From Arthrobacter glacialis (GTDB lineage: Bacteria; Actinomycetota; Actinomycetes; Actinomycetales; Micrococcaceae): a DNA stretch of 64,000 nt. Location of the stretch: the NCBI RefSeq assembly GCF_002909445.1, contig NZ_PPXC01000011.1, positions 1-64,000 on the forward strand. Direction: 5' to 3'. The notes under the pieces were generated by a model. That model worked only from the letters and a program-made list of their open reading frames with translations, ran no database searches and had not been told where the DNA came from. The translations under genes were made by a program, and so were the position numbers. Below are positions 28,874 through 38,458 of the stretch, one piece after another. Each line of letters opens with the position of its first letter. The stretch's first letter is position 1.

Positions 28874-29839
28874 GTGCTTTCTGGACTGGTAATTGTAGAC
28901 AAACCGCAGGGATGGACCAGCCATGACGTGGTGGGTCGGATGCGAAGGCTGGCGGGGACCCGAAAAGTGGGCCACGCCGGCACCTTGGACCCCATGGCCA
29001 CGGGAGTTTTGGTGGTGGGCATCAACAAGGCCACCCGCCTGCTGACCTACATCGTGGGCACCTCCAAAACCTACGAGGCCACGATCCGCCTGGGTGCCAC
29101 CACCATCACGGACGACGCCGAGGGCGATGTCACCGCGACCTCCTCCACGGCGGCAGTCACCGATGAGGCCATCGAAGCCGGCATTGCGAAACTCCGCGGC
29201 CCCATTTTGCAGGTTCCCAGCAGCGTCAGCGCCATCAAGGTCAACGGTGAACGCGCCTACGCCAGGGTGCGCGCCGGCGAAGACGTCAAACTCGCCTCCA
29301 GGCCGGTCACCATTCACACCTTTGACGTCCTGGCCATCCGCCATGGAGTTACAGCTGTTGCCACGGACGCTTCCACGCGCGACGGCGTAAGCTACGTCGA
29401 CATTGACGTCACCGTGTGCTGTTCTTCCGGCACGTACATCCGCGCGCTGGCCCGGGACCTAGGCGCCGATCTGGGCGTTGGTGGTCACCTCACCGCCCTG
29501 CGCCGCAGCGCCGTTGGGCCGTACACTCTTGACCGTGCCCGCACTCTTGAAGAATTGGCCGAAAATCTGGAAATTCTCGACATTGCCGACGCGGCCCGCG
29601 CGCTCATGCCGGTGCGCGAGCTGACCGCCGCCGAAGCAAATGAGCTTTCCTTCGGGCGCCGCATTCCGGCCAGCCCCGAAGGCACCCACACAGTTGACGC
29701 ACCGGCAGCAGCTTTTGCGCCTGATGGAACCCTCGTGGCACTGCTGGCCGACGCCGGCAAGCATGCCAAGCCTGTGCTGGTTTTCCCGCCGGACCCCGAA
29801 GCTAAAACCGCTGTCGTCACCGAGGGGCCAAGCCAGTGA
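28874..29839 (+). CDS. truB: tRNA pseudouridine(55) synthase TruB
   Basis: A 321-residue enzyme forming pseudouridine 55 in the T loop of tRNAs. The opening LSGLVIVDKPQGWTSHDVV and the catalytic Asp39 in VGHAGTLDPMATGVL are clear, as are SALKVNGE-type residues (SSVSAIKVNGERAYARVRAG) and the SSGTYIRALARDLG motif. A C-terminal actinobacterial extension is present. The start at GTG 28874 is set by homology and the -10 placement. The next gene starts within its stop codon (GTGA at 29836). Confidence 0.94.
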   Translation: MLSGLVIVDKPQGWTSHDVVGRMRRLAGTRKVGHAGTLDPMATGVLVVGINKATRLLTYIVGTSKTYEATIRLGATTITDDAEGDVTATSSTAAVTDEAIEAGIAKLRGPILQVPSSVSAIKVNGERAYARVRAGEDVKLASRPVTIHTFDVLAIRHGVTAVATDASTRDGVSYVDIDVTVCCSSGTYIRALARDLGADLGVGGHLTALRRSAVGPYTLDRARTLEELAENLEILDIADAARALMPVRELTAAEANELSFGRRIPASPEGTHTVDAPAAAFAPDGTLVALLADAGKHAKPVLVFPPDPEAKTAVVTEGPSQ

Positions 29840-30258
29840 TCCTTGACGCCTGGTTTATTATTGGCGCCATCGTTGGGTTGACCTCCACCGTTGTTTGTGT
29901 CGTTGCGGCGGTGATGAAAAAGAAACCCAACGACGTCACGCTTCTGGCGTTGATCGCCGTCGAACTTTTCATCGTGGCCTACGCCATCGGTTCGATCATT
30001 CGGCTGGCAAATGGGGAACCTCTTGCAGGGGAGCCCTGGGAATTTTGGGGCTACATGTTCACCGCGGCGGCGTTGCCCGTGGCCGGTTTCTACTGGGCCA
30101 TGATGGAACGCACGCACTGGTCGAACTACGTCATGAGCGCAGTGGGCGTCACAGTGGTTGTCATGCTGGCCCGAATGGCACAGATTTGGTATGGCACGGG
30201 CCTCTCCGCACAAGCCGCGCCGGCACTGGAATCACTTCAGCAAGGACTTGGAATATGA
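29836..30258 (+). CDS. Predicted small membrane protein
   Basis: A 140-residue protein with four hydrophobic segments, beginning WFIIGAIVGLTSTVVCVVAA and LALIAVELFIVAYAIG. No domain was recognised. The GTG start overlaps the truB stop by 4 nt, and its own stop overlaps the next ATG (ATGA at 30255), so it is tightly coupled in a truB operon. Its size and topology resemble the next gene, suggesting a functional pair. Confidence 0.75.
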   Translation: MILDAWFIIGAIVGLTSTVVCVVAAVMKKKPNDVTLLALIAVELFIVAYAIGSIIRLANGEPLAGEPWEFWGYMFTAAALPVAGFYWAMMERTHWSNYVMSAVGVTVVVMLARMAQIWYGTGLSAQAAPALESLQQGLGI

Positions 30259-30680
30259 GCACTCCCAACACAGCCAAAAAGGAAACACCAACGGGGCGAA
30301 CATCGGGCCCCGGTCGGCTGCTGATCACGGTCTATGGTGTGTTTGCCATCTCGGCCACGGCCCGGGCGCTCCTTCAGATCGCCACAAAGTTTGACGAAGC
30401 CCCCGTGGCCTACACCCTTTCCGCCTTCGCCGCGATCGTTTATATCGTGGCAACCGTCTCGCTGGCCAAGCCGGGCGCGAAATGGGCCACGGTTGCCACA
30501 GTTGCCATCTGCATCGAACTTCTCGGCGTCCTGGTGGTGGGGGCCTTGAGCCTGGTTGATCCGGCCGCATTCCAGCACGCTAGCGTATGGAGCAAGTTTG
30601 GCCAGGGCTACGGCTACATTCCGCTGCTGCTGCCCATCATTGGTTTGATTTGGCTGTACCGTCACAGGGAAGCCAAGTGA
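30255..30680 (+). CDS. Predicted small membrane protein
   Basis: A 141-residue protein with a short charged N-terminus (STPNTAKKETPTGR) and about four hydrophobic segments (LLITVYGVFAISATARALLQ, TLSAFAAIVYIVATVSLA, and others). It is coupled to its neighbours on both sides by ATGA and GTGA overlaps. Related actinobacterial operons place such a protein beside truB and ribF. Function unknown. Confidence 0.72.
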   Translation: MSTPNTAKKETPTGRTSGPGRLLITVYGVFAISATARALLQIATKFDEAPVAYTLSAFAAIVYIVATVSLAKPGAKWATVATVAICIELLGVLVVGALSLVDPAAFQHASVWSKFGQGYGYIPLLLPIIGLIWLYRHREAK

Positions 30681-31891
30681 GGGTTTTGGAACACACTGTG
30701 CCCAGCCCGGTCCTCTCCGACGGCTTCACCACGCTGCGTCGTTTCACCGTGGAGGATGCGCAGGCTTTTGCCGCCATCCACCACGACCCCTTGAACGTGA
30801 CCTGGACAGCCTCCGACGCCACCATGAGCCGAGCCCGTGCCGCCGAGTTCATCACCGGATCCATCGCCGCCGGCTGGGATGCAGGCAGCGATCTCCGCTT
30901 CGCCGTCGTGGATACGCGCTTGGGCACCGATGGTAGTGCCGGCGATATAGTCGGCACCCTGAGCCTGCACGAGATCTTTTCAACCTCCCGCGGCGGCTCC
31001 GCCAGCGTTGGCATCAAGATGCTCCCGGCCGGCCGTGGGACGGGCAGCGCACAACGCGCCATCGAACTGTTGTGCGGCTACGCCTTCGGCAACCTGGGTC
31101 TGGAAATTCTCCACTGGCGCACCACCAGCGCCAACGCCGGAAGCAATTCCCTGGCCAAACGCTGCGGATTTGTACTGGCCGCCGAGATTCCCGGCTACGG
31201 CCACCAAGACGCACAGGTTGCCGACGGCATGGTGTTCAGCCAAAGCCTGCGTCAATTCCAGGCCAGGGACCAAAGCGCTGCCGAGGCTGAAAAAGCCGCC
31301 GTGGAGATTGCCCCAGTGGTTCCCGTCCTCCGCAACGACGCCGTGGTGCTGCGGGCGCTGACCATGGCTGATGCCACGCAATTGGTGGAAAACTGCATCA
31401 ACGAAGATTCCGTACGCTGGACCACCGTGCCGCTGAATTACACCATGGAGCACGCGGAATTCTTCATCAACACCCTCACCCCACAGGGCTGGGCCTCAGG
31501 GGAAACCCTGACCTTTGCGGTGGTGGAACCAGCCACGGACGGCCTTCTTGGCACGGTGGACCTGCAGTGCAAAAATCCGGGTGCCGCCAGCATTGGCATC
31601 AACTTCGGGCCCCACGCCCGGGGCACGGGAGCAGCGGAAGAGTCCGTCCGCCTGCTGCTGGACTACGCGTTCAACCAGCTCAACCTCAGCTATGTGCATT
31701 GGCATGCCTTGGCGCCCAACTGGGGAAGCCGGAAGCTGGCATGGAAACTCGGATTCACCTTTGACGGCGAAATTCGCGGGGACTACAACGACCGCGGCAC
31801 ACCGGCGGACCGATGGGTGCTTTCACTGGCAGCAACCGATCCCCAGACTCCCCAACATCCCTGGACAGGCCCGGGGCCTGTCAGCAGGTAA
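30677..31891 (+). CDS. Tandem GNAT acetyltransferase (two RimJ/RimL-like domains)
   Basis: A 404-residue fusion of two GNAT domains. Domain 1 (about residues 10-190) has ASVGIKMLPAGRGTGSAQRA and the C-terminal SNSLAKRCGF. Domain 2 (about 220-395) has ASIGINFGPHARGTGAAEES and GSRKLAWKLGF. Both keep the R/Q-x-x-G-x-A-like acetyl-CoA loop (RGTGSA, RGTGAA) and so may both be active. RimJ/RimL-type enzymes acetylate protein N-termini or small amines. The GTG at 30677 overlaps the previous stop (GTGA) with GGGAAG upstream. Confidence 0.85.
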   Translation: MRVLEHTVPSPVLSDGFTTLRRFTVEDAQAFAAIHHDPLNVTWTASDATMSRARAAEFITGSIAAGWDAGSDLRFAVVDTRLGTDGSAGDIVGTLSLHEIFSTSRGGSASVGIKMLPAGRGTGSAQRAIELLCGYAFGNLGLEILHWRTTSANAGSNSLAKRCGFVLAAEIPGYGHQDAQVADGMVFSQSLRQFQARDQSAAEAEKAAVEIAPVVPVLRNDAVVLRALTMADATQLVENCINEDSVRWTTVPLNYTMEHAEFFINTLTPQGWASGETLTFAVVEPATDGLLGTVDLQCKNPGAASIGINFGPHARGTGAAEESVRLLLDYAFNQLNLSYVHWHALAPNWGSRKLAWKLGFTFDGEIRGDYNDRGTPADRWVLSLAATDPQTPQHPWTGPGPVSR

Positions 31892-31963
31892 TCTGGAAGC
31901 GGTATTGGGGACTTAGGGCATGAAAGCCCGTTTGGTCATGAACTTAGTGGATGAGGAAAAGTA

Positions 31964-32911
31964 GTGCAGATTTGGAACTCATTGAATGAGGTTCCCCAGG
32001 ATTTTGGCCCCTGTGTGGTCACCCTGGGGAACTTTGATGGGCTGCACCGCGGGCACCAGGAGGTCCTGGCCCAGGTCCGGGCCGAAGCCGCCGCGCGCAA
32101 CGCCCGTTCGGTTGCGTTGACCTTTGACCCCCATCCGGCACTGATTCACAGGCCTGAATCGGCGCCGGCACAAATCATGGGCCTGGCGGACAAGATGGTT
32201 GCCATGGGTGATTTGGGCCTGGACGGCGTGCTGGTCATGCCCTACAGCCTGGAGTTCGCCCAGCAGAGCCCCGAGGAGTTCGTCAAAAGCGTGTTTGTCG
32301 ACGCACTGGGTGCCTGCGCCGTCGTGGTGGGCCACGATGTCCGCTTTGGCAGGGGCAACACGGGGGATCTGAACACCATGGTGGGCCTGGGCGCGGAGCT
32401 GGGCTTCGACGTCGTGGTGGTCGATGACGAAGGCCACGACCGCCGCTGGTCCTCCACCTGGGTGCGCGAGGCGCTGGGCAAGGGCGACGTTGACACGGCG
32501 GCACAAGTCCTGGGCCGTCGGCACTCCATGAGCGGGGAAGTGGTGCACGGCGCCGCGCGCGGCCGCGAGCTGGGTTTCCCCACAGCCAACCTGTCGCCCG
32601 ATGCGTGCGGGATCATCCCGGCCGACGGCGTGTACGCCGGCTGGTTGGTTGACGCCGATCAGCACCGCTGGCCCGCCGCCATCTCCGTTGGCTCCAACCC
32701 CACCTTTGTGGGTGTCAGCCGGCAGGTTGAGGCCTACGTGCTGGACAGGCCGGCGGAGCCTGTTGAAGCCTTTGACCTCTACGGGCAGCATGTTGTGGTG
32801 GAATTCGTGCAGCGGCTGCGCGGCATGGTGGCCTACACAGGCCCGGAAGCGTTGATTGAGCAGATGCACCAGGATGTGCTCGACAGCCGGGAAATTCTTC
32901 GCGAACACTAA
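31964..32911 (+). CDS. ribF: Bifunctional riboflavin kinase/FAD synthetase
   Basis: A 315-residue enzyme that makes FMN from riboflavin and FAD from FMN. The N-terminal adenylyltransferase domain has VVTLGNFDGLHRGHQEVL and VGHDVRFGRGNTGD. The C-terminal kinase domain has ELGFPTANLSPD (the PTAN metal/nucleotide motif) and DGVYAGWLVD then SVGSNPTF. Length is standard. The GTG at 31964 has GAGGAAA upstream. It is followed by rpsO and pnp, the usual actinobacterial order. Confidence 0.95.
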   Translation: MQIWNSLNEVPQDFGPCVVTLGNFDGLHRGHQEVLAQVRAEAAARNARSVALTFDPHPALIHRPESAPAQIMGLADKMVAMGDLGLDGVLVMPYSLEFAQQSPEEFVKSVFVDALGACAVVVGHDVRFGRGNTGDLNTMVGLGAELGFDVVVVDDEGHDRRWSSTWVREALGKGDVDTAAQVLGRRHSMSGEVVHGAARGRELGFPTANLSPDACGIIPADGVYAGWLVDADQHRWPAAISVGSNPTFVGVSRQVEAYVLDRPAEPVEAFDLYGQHVVVEFVQRLRGMVAYTGPEALIEQMHQDVLDSREILREH

Positions 32912-33022
32912 AGAGCCATTGCTCACTTCGCTTCGACTAACAGTGACTTCTGCACTAAACTAAGGCATAGAGTCCGGCTGCAGTCCGTGGTGGCTGGATT
33001 CCACTGTGTTTGACCAATAAAT

Positions 33023-33056
33023 GTTTGACCAAGGAATTGGTTTGACCAAGGAATTG
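33023..33056. repeat. Exact 17-bp tandem duplication in the rpsO leader
   Basis: GTTTGACCAAGGAATTG occurs twice in direct succession (33023-33039 and 33040-33056), with a partial third TTTGACCAA at 33009-33017. Each unit contains a TTGACC that could act as a -35 box and an AAGGA. The rest of the 193-bp ribF-rpsO interval shows no gene. Confidence 0.85.
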
Positions 33057-33104
33057 TGTCAATGCACAGCTCAACATGTTCACGGCACATTCAAGGAGTT
33101 ACTT

Positions 33105-33374
33105 GTGGCATTAGACGCCGCTGTAAAGCAAGAAATCATGCAGGCTTTCGCAACTAGCGAAGGCGACACTGGTTCGCCCGAGGTTCAGGTAGCAATGCTC
33201 TCACGACGCATCGCTGACCTGACCGAGCACCTGAAGATGCACAAGCACGATCACCACACCCGCCGCGGCCTCATGGGCCTGGTTGGTCGTCGTCGTCGCC
33301 TGCTTGGCTACCTCAAGGACACCGACATCGCCCGCTACCGTACGCTCATCGAGCGCCTCGGCCTGCGTCGCTAG
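33105..33374 (+). CDS. rpsO: 30S ribosomal protein S15
   Basis: An 89-residue 16S rRNA-binding protein. Conserved stretches include [40 protein letters not shown] and [19 protein letters not shown] 33105 has AAGGAG 6 nt upstream and gives the exact family length; a longer frame back to 33021 would translate the leader repeat. A strong hairpin follows the stop. Confidence 0.97.
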   Translation: MALDAAVKQEIMQAFATSEGDTGSPEVQVAMLSRRIADLTEHLKMHKHDHHTRRGLMGLVGRRRRLLGYLKDTDIARYRTLIERLGLRR

Positions 33375-33382
33375 CATGAGAC

Positions 33383-33418
33383 GATAGGCGGCCTCCCCGC
33401 AAGGGGAGGCCGCCTATC
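33383..33418. terminator. rpsO terminator hairpin
   Basis: GATAGGCGGCCTCCCC (33383-33398), loop GCAA and GGGGAGGCCGCCTATC (33403-33418) form a perfect 16-bp stem 8 nt after the rpsO stop. The region 33419-33667 before pnp contains a small hairpin near 33470-33491 (GGACACCGCG/CGCGGTCC) and no gene. Confidence 0.88.
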
Positions 33419-33667
33419 CTAGTGTTGACCGTGACCGCGGTTGCACGAAACTTACACAAGTTGCCAACCGGACACCGCGCATTCGCGGTCCTCGGTAGTG
33501 GCCTCCGGGACGCAGCGATCATTCGCTGCACGCCCGTGGGCCTCGATCGAAGACCGGGTGTTGTACAGCCCTTCACAGCTTTACCCGGTGGAGTGTCTGG
33601 GATGGTACCGGTTGGTTACTTGGCGTAAGTGTTTACAACACCTACACAGAAATGGAGGTGACTCTCT

Positions 33668-35908
33668 ATGGAGGGTCCCGAGATTCAGTACGCAGAGGCC
33701 GTTATTGACAACGGCCGTTACGGCAAGCGCGTTATCCGCTTCGAAACCGGACGCCTTGCCCAGCAAGCCGCCGGCGCCGCAATGGTTTACATTGACGAAG
33801 ACACAGTGTTGCTGTCCGCCACCACGGCTGGCAAGCACCCCCGTGAAGGCTTCGACTTCTTCCCGCTGACGGTTGATGTGGAAGAGCGCATGTACGCCGC
33901 CGGCCGCATCCCGGGCAGCTTCTTCCGCCGCGAAGGCCGCCCCTCAACCGAAGCCATCCTGGCTTGCCGTTTGATGGACCGCCCGTTGCGCCCGGCCTTC
34001 GTGAAGGGTCTGCGCAACGAAGTCCAGATCGTTGTCACGGTTCTGGCCATCAACCCGGACGTTCTGTACGACGTGGTCGCGATCAACGCTTCCTCCATGT
34101 CAACACAGCTCTCCGGTTTGCCGTTCTCCGGCCCCATCGGCGGCGTTCGCGTTGCCTTGATCGACGACGGCCAGGGCCCCCAGTGGGTTGCCTTCCCGAA
34201 GCACTCCGAGCTGGAAAACGCCGTGTTCAACATGGTGGTTGCCGGCAAGGTTGCCGGTGACGACGTTGCCATCATGATGGTTGAAGCCGAAGCGACCGAC
34301 AACTCCTGGAAGCTCATCAAGGAACAGGGCCACCAGGCCCCCACCGAAGAGGTTGTTTCCGAGGGCTTGGAGGCTGCAAAGCCGTTCATCAAGGCACTCT
34401 GTGACGCTCAGGCAGACTTGGCAGCACGCGCAGCCAAGCCCACCGTTGAGTTCCCCGTCTTCCTTGACTACGAAGATGACGCTTACGCCGCCGTCGAGCA
34501 GGCATCAGCTACCAAGCTGGCAGCCGTGTTCACCATCGCCGACAAGCAGGAGCGCGACAACGCCTCCGACGCCTTGAAGGATGAGACCATTGCCGCTTTG
34601 GCGTCCGACTTCGCAGGACGCGAGAAGGAACTCTCCGCAGCTTTCCGTTCCGTGACCAAGCACGTCATCCGCCAGCGCATCCTCACCGAGCAGATCCGCA
34701 TCGACGGCCGTGGCCTGACGGACATCCGCCAGCTCACCGCCGAGGTTGAAGTTCTGCCCCGCGTGCACGGTTCGGCCATCTTCGAACGCGGCGAGACCCA
34801 GATCCTGGGTGTCACCACGTTGAACATGCTCAAGATGGAACAGCAGATTGACTCGTTGAGCCCGGTAACGCGCAAGCGCTACATGCACAACTACAACTTC
34901 CCGCCGTACTCCACCGGTGAAACCGGCCGCGTGGGCTCGCCCAAGCGCCGCGAAATCGGTCACGGTGCCCTGGCTGAGCGTGCACTCGTGCCCGTTCTGC
35001 CGACGCGTGAAGAATTCCCCTACGCCATCCGCCAGGTCTCCGAGGCCTTGAGCTCCAACGGCTCAACGTCCATGGGCTCAGTTTGTGCATCGACCCTGTC
35101 GCTGCTCAACGCCGGTGTGCCGTTGAAGGCTCCCGTCGCAGGTATCGCCATGGGCTTGGTCTCCGACCAGGTTGACGGCCAGACCCGCTACGCCGCTTTG
35201 ACCGATATCCTCGGCGCCGAAGATGCTTTCGGCGACATGGACTTCAAGGTTGCAGGTACCGCAGAGTTCGTCACAGCCATCCAGCTGGACACCAAGCTCG
35301 ACGGCATCCCGGCCTCCGTTTTGGCTGCTGCACTGAAGCAGGCCCGCGAAGCCCGCCTGCACATCCTCAGCGTTCTGACCAGCGCCATTGACGTTCCGGA
35401 CGAGCTCTCCGAGTTCGCTCCCCGCGTCATCGCCGTGAAGATCCCCGTGGATAAGATCGGCGAGGTCATCGGCCCGAAGGGCAAGATGATCAACCAGATC
35501 CAGGAAGACACCGGCGCTGACATCTCCATTGAAGATGACGGCACGGTTTACATCGGTGCAACGAACGGTCCGTCAGCTGACGCCGCTCGTTCAGCGATCA
35601 ACGCCATCGCCAACCCTCAGATTCCTGAAATTGGCGAGCGTTACCTGGGCACAGTTGTTAAGACCACCACGTTTGGCGCGTTCATTTCGCTCACGCCGGG
35701 CAAGGATGGTCTGCTGCACATCTCCGAGCTGCGCAAGCTGGCCAATGGCAAGCGCGTAGACAACGTTGATGATGTTGTTGCCGTGGGTCAGAAGATCCAG
35801 GTTGAAATCACCAAGATTGACGACCGCGGCAAGCTGTCCCTCTCACCGGTAGTTGCCGATGAAGAGAACGCTTCCGAAGAGGCCGTTACTGAAGGCGCTG
35901 CTGAGTAA
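33668..35908 (+). CDS. pnp: Polyribonucleotide nucleotidyltransferase (PNPase)
   Basis: A 746-residue 3'-to-5' phosphorolytic exoribonuclease involved in mRNA decay. Two RNase PH domains ([20 protein letters not shown] in the first; [16 protein letters not shown] and [20 protein letters not shown] in the second) flank a helical linker. A KH domain ([20 protein letters not shown]) and an S1 domain ([20 protein letters not shown]) follow. A near-perfect GGAGGTGA lies upstream of ATG 33668. The M16 protease gene starts 3 nt after its stop. Confidence 0.97.
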   Translation: MEGPEIQYAEAVIDNGRYGKRVIRFETGRLAQQAAGAAMVYIDEDTVLLSATTAGKHPREGFDFFPLTVDVEERMYAAGRIPGSFFRREGRPSTEAILACRLMDRPLRPAFVKGLRNEVQIVVTVLAINPDVLYDVVAINASSMSTQLSGLPFSGPIGGVRVALIDDGQGPQWVAFPKHSELENAVFNMVVAGKVAGDDVAIMMVEAEATDNSWKLIKEQGHQAPTEEVVSEGLEAAKPFIKALCDAQADLAARAAKPTVEFPVFLDYEDDAYAAVEQASATKLAAVFTIADKQERDNASDALKDETIAALASDFAGREKELSAAFRSVTKHVIRQRILTEQIRIDGRGLTDIRQLTAEVEVLPRVHGSAIFERGETQILGVTTLNMLKMEQQIDSLSPVTRKRYMHNYNFPPYSTGETGRVGSPKRREIGHGALAERALVPVLPTREEFPYAIRQVSEALSSNGSTSMGSVCASTLSLLNAGVPLKAPVAGIAMGLVSDQVDGQTRYAALTDILGAEDAFGDMDFKVAGTAEFVTAIQLDTKLDGIPASVLAAALKQAREARLHILSVLTSAIDVPDELSEFAPRVIAVKIPVDKIGEVIGPKGKMINQIQEDTGADISIEDDGTVYIGATNGPSADAARSAINAIANPQIPEIGERYLGTVVKTTTFGAFISLTPGKDGLLHISELRKLANGKRVDNVDDVVAVGQKIQVEITKIDDRGKLSLSPVVADEENASEEAVTEGAAE

Positions 35909-35911
35909 TTC

Positions 35912-37270
35912 ATGGCGATAACCCTTTTGCCGCTGACAAGCGCTGCCGATGGCCTGGCCTCCGACGAATCCACACTGATCTCCGGAACGGCGGGCGGCGC
36001 AGTAGTGCGCCGCTCCGTCCTGCCCGGAGGTGTGCGGGTACTGACCGAGGCCATGCCCGGACAGCGTAGTGCGACAATCGGGTTCTGGGTTGGTGTTGGC
36101 TCTCGGGATGAATCCGAGGGCCAACACGGCTCAACCCATTTCCTGGAACACTTGCTGTTCAAGGGAACCAAGCGCCGCACGGCGTTGGAAATTGCTTCCG
36201 CCTTTGACGAGGTGGGCGGCGAATCCAATGCAGCGACGGCCAAGGAAAGCACCTGCTACTACGCACGGGTGCTTGACTCCGATCTGCCCATGGCCATCGA
36301 CGTCATCGCCGACATGGTCACCTCAGCCGTGATTGACCCGGCCGAGCTGGAGCAGGAACGCGACGTCATTTTGGAGGAAATCGCCATGGACGGCGACGAC
36401 CCCACAGATGTTGCGCACGAAAATTTTGTGGCAGCCGTTCTTGGCGGCCACGCCCTGGGACGCCCCATTGGCGGCACCCCGGAAGCCATCAAGGCTGTTC
36501 CGCGGGAATCCGTGTGGGAGCACTACCAAAAGCATTACCGGCCCGAGACGCTTGTCATCACGGCAGCAGGCGGCCTGGACCACGACACCGTCTGCACCCT
36601 GGTCCTGGACGCCCTGCGCACAGCCGGTTGGTCGCTGGATGAGGGTGTTGCGCCGGCCCCGCGCCGTGCCAACGATGTGGTTGCCGTGTCCGGCACTGCC
36701 GGCCTGCACGTGATCAACCGGGCGGTGGAGCAGGCCAACATCATCTTGGGGTGCCCGTCACTGCGTGCCACAGACTCGCGCCGCTATGTGATGAGCGTGT
36801 TGAATTCCATTCTTGGTGGCGGCATGTCCTCGCGCCTGTTCCAGGAAATCCGGGAGAAGCGGGGCCTGGTGTACTCCACCTACTCCTTCGCCTCCTCCTA
36901 CGCCGACACCGGCTACTTTGGTATGTACGCGGGCTGCTCGCCGGCCAAGGTGGGCCAGGTCATTGGACTGCTCAGTGCCGAGCTGGAGAAGCTGGCAGCC
37001 GACGGCGTGAGCGACCTTGAGCTGAAGAAGGCCCTGGGCCAGCTCTCCGGCGGCATTGTGCTGGCTCTGGAAGACAGCGGATCGCGCATGTCACGCCTGG
37101 GTCGTGCCGAAATTGTCACGGGCGAATTCATGGACATTGACGAATCCCTTGACCGGATCCGCAAGGTCACGGCCGCCGAGGTGCAGGCCCTGGCCCGCGA
37201 ACTCGCAGCCGCCCCGCGCACCATCACGGTGGTTGGCCCGTTTGAGGAAACCGAAACCTTCGGCCTCTAG
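35912..37270 (+). CDS. M16 family zinc metallopeptidase (insulinase/processing-peptidase type)
   Basis: A 452-residue protein with the inverted zinc motif HFLEH (residues 76-80) and the third ligand Glu in the following helix near ELEQERDVILEEIAMDGDDP. The C-terminal R/Y pair region reads SSRLFQEIREKRGLVYSTYS. The order pnp-M16 is conserved in actinobacteria. The substrate is unknown; related proteins degrade peptides. The gene is directly followed by a long-form palindromic repeat. Confidence 0.93.
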   Translation: MAITLLPLTSAADGLASDESTLISGTAGGAVVRRSVLPGGVRVLTEAMPGQRSATIGFWVGVGSRDESEGQHGSTHFLEHLLFKGTKRRTALEIASAFDEVGGESNAATAKESTCYYARVLDSDLPMAIDVIADMVTSAVIDPAELEQERDVILEEIAMDGDDPTDVAHENFVAAVLGGHALGRPIGGTPEAIKAVPRESVWEHYQKHYRPETLVITAAGGLDHDTVCTLVLDALRTAGWSLDEGVAPAPRRANDVVAVSGTAGLHVINRAVEQANIILGCPSLRATDSRRYVMSVLNSILGGGMSSRLFQEIREKRGLVYSTYSFASSYADTGYFGMYAGCSPAKVGQVIGLLSAELEKLAADGVSDLELKKALGQLSGGIVLALEDSGSRMSRLGRAEIVTGEFMDIDESLDRIRKVTAAEVQALARELAAAPRTITVVGPFEETETFGL

Positions 37271-37276
37271 TCTTTT

Positions 37277-37403
37277 CCAACTGACCCGCAGAAGTGGTCG
37301 AAAAAACGCGATTTCGCGGTGTTTTTCGAGGGGCCCACTCCCGCGAGGGGCCCCGAGCGAGGCACGAGGTTGGGGAGCGGGTGGGGACAACTGCGGGTCA
37401 GTT
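37277..37403. repeat. Long-form palindromic repeat, copy 1
   Basis: It begins CCAACTGACCCGCAGAAG and ends ACAACTGCGGGTCAGTT, with an inner hairpin and GC-rich stretch GGGGCCCACTCCCGCGAGGG. Its reverse complement matches 46601-46718 over most of its length (shared TCCCCAACCTCGT, GGGCCCCT and TTTCGACCAC blocks). The outer arms are those of the short-form copies. It lies 6 bp after the M16 stop. Confidence 0.8.
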
Positions 37404-37409
37404 TTCGTT

Positions 37410-38378
37410 TTAAGGAACGACGGCGTTTCCTTCCGCTTCTGTTCTCGGATAGGAGCGTCGGCGGTACCCGGTGGGACTGAGCCCGAATCGTCGCTTGAAG
37501 GCAGAGCTCAGGGCGAAGGGGGTGCCGTAGCCAACCTCGGCGGCAATCTGGGCGGTGGTCAGCTGAGGGTTTGCGAGTAGTTCACTGGCAAGGAGCATGC
37601 GCCAGTTCGTCAGGTATGTCATGGGCGGCTCGCCCACAATACTGCGGAATCGACTGGCCAGGGTCCCACGCGAAACGTTCAGGCGATGGGACAGTGATTC
37701 CAGCGTCCATGCGTCGGCGGGAGACTCGTGGAACAACGCAAGCGCCTGGGCCACGAGTGGATCGTGGCCGCCGGCGAGCCACCCGCGTGCGGTGTGGGGA
37801 TGGAGTTTTGCCCAGGCCCGGATCGTGTGAACGAGCAGCACATCCAGCAGTCGATCGATGGTGCTGCCCTGTCCAGGTGCATCGCTGGCGATTTCGCCCT
37901 CGAGGAACCTGACAAGAGCAGGGTCGATCTCATGGGCCGGGACGACGGCGACCCGGGGGAGCGCAGCCGTGACGGCGGAACTGACCTCTGCGTCGGTCTC
38001 ATAGGTGCCGATGAGCATTGTCGTCTGGCCGGCCGCCGTGTTTCCCCACGTGCGCATGCCGCGTTTCATGCTGAGCTGGAGGTCTTGCCCGGACGGTGAA
38101 CTGCACAGTTGCCCCGGGTGGACGATCACGTCGGGGATGCGTAAAGGATCATCAGTGACGATGTAGGGGCCCGGGCCCCGAACCAGGGCGACATCTCCTG
38201 GCTGTAGCTCGAGCTGCTCGCTATCGGCTACGAGCCAAGCTCCGCTGGACAGCATGGCAATGACAGTGAGGGGCGCCTGGTCTTGGACATCGATGGACCA
38301 CTTCGGAGCCATGACCACGCGCAGGGCGAAGGCCCGGCGTGCCCGAGGGCCATCGAGCAGGTGTGTGAGCGGATCCAT
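37410..38378 (-). CDS. AraC-family regulator with cupin-type sensor domain
   Basis: A 322-residue regulator. The N-terminal cupin_6-like domain includes GAWLVADSEQLELQPGDVAL and YIVTDDPLRIPDVIVHPGQL. The C-terminal double helix-turn-helix shows ESLSHRLNVSRGTLASRFRS and TAQIAAEVGYGTPFALSSAF with the signature ending FGLSPTGYRRR. The ATG at 38378 lies 6 nt after TAGGAT (38390-38385), a leaderless layout. It diverges from the NmrA-like gene, its likely target. Confidence 0.9.
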   Translation of the reverse strand: MDPLTHLLDGPRARRAFALRVVMAPKWSIDVQDQAPLTVIAMLSSGAWLVADSEQLELQPGDVALVRGPGPYIVTDDPLRIPDVIVHPGQLCSSPSGQDLQLSMKRGMRTWGNTAAGQTTMLIGTYETDAEVSSAVTAALPRVAVVPAHEIDPALVRFLEGEIASDAPGQGSTIDRLLDVLLVHTIRAWAKLHPHTARGWLAGGHDPLVAQALALFHESPADAWTLESLSHRLNVSRGTLASRFRSIVGEPPMTYLTNWRMLLASELLANPQLTTAQIAAEVGYGTPFALSSAFKRRFGLSPTGYRRRSYPRTEAEGNAVVP

Positions 38379-38413
38379 GCAATCATCCTAGACGATCGCG
38401 TATGTAAAGACGT

Positions 38414-38430
38414 GTTTGAACTATTCAAAC
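38414..38430. promoter_or_regulatory. Perfect inverted repeat between araC-type and NmrA-like genes
   Basis: GTTTGAA-CTA-TTCAAAC is a perfect 7-bp inverted repeat with a 3-bp spacer, placed in the 80-bp divergent region 36 bp from the AraC start and 28 bp from the NmrA-like start. The position suits an operator controlling both genes. Binding by the AraC protein is inferred. Confidence 0.6.
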
Positions 38431-38458
38431 ATTGAACGGGGTGTTGTTGACTGGTGTC

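Noticed and set aside
33422-33667. Possible small gene or riboswitch in the pnp leader
   Set aside because: The frames present have no good start signal or conserved pattern, and I could not identify any known riboswitch fold; only a small hairpin is supported.
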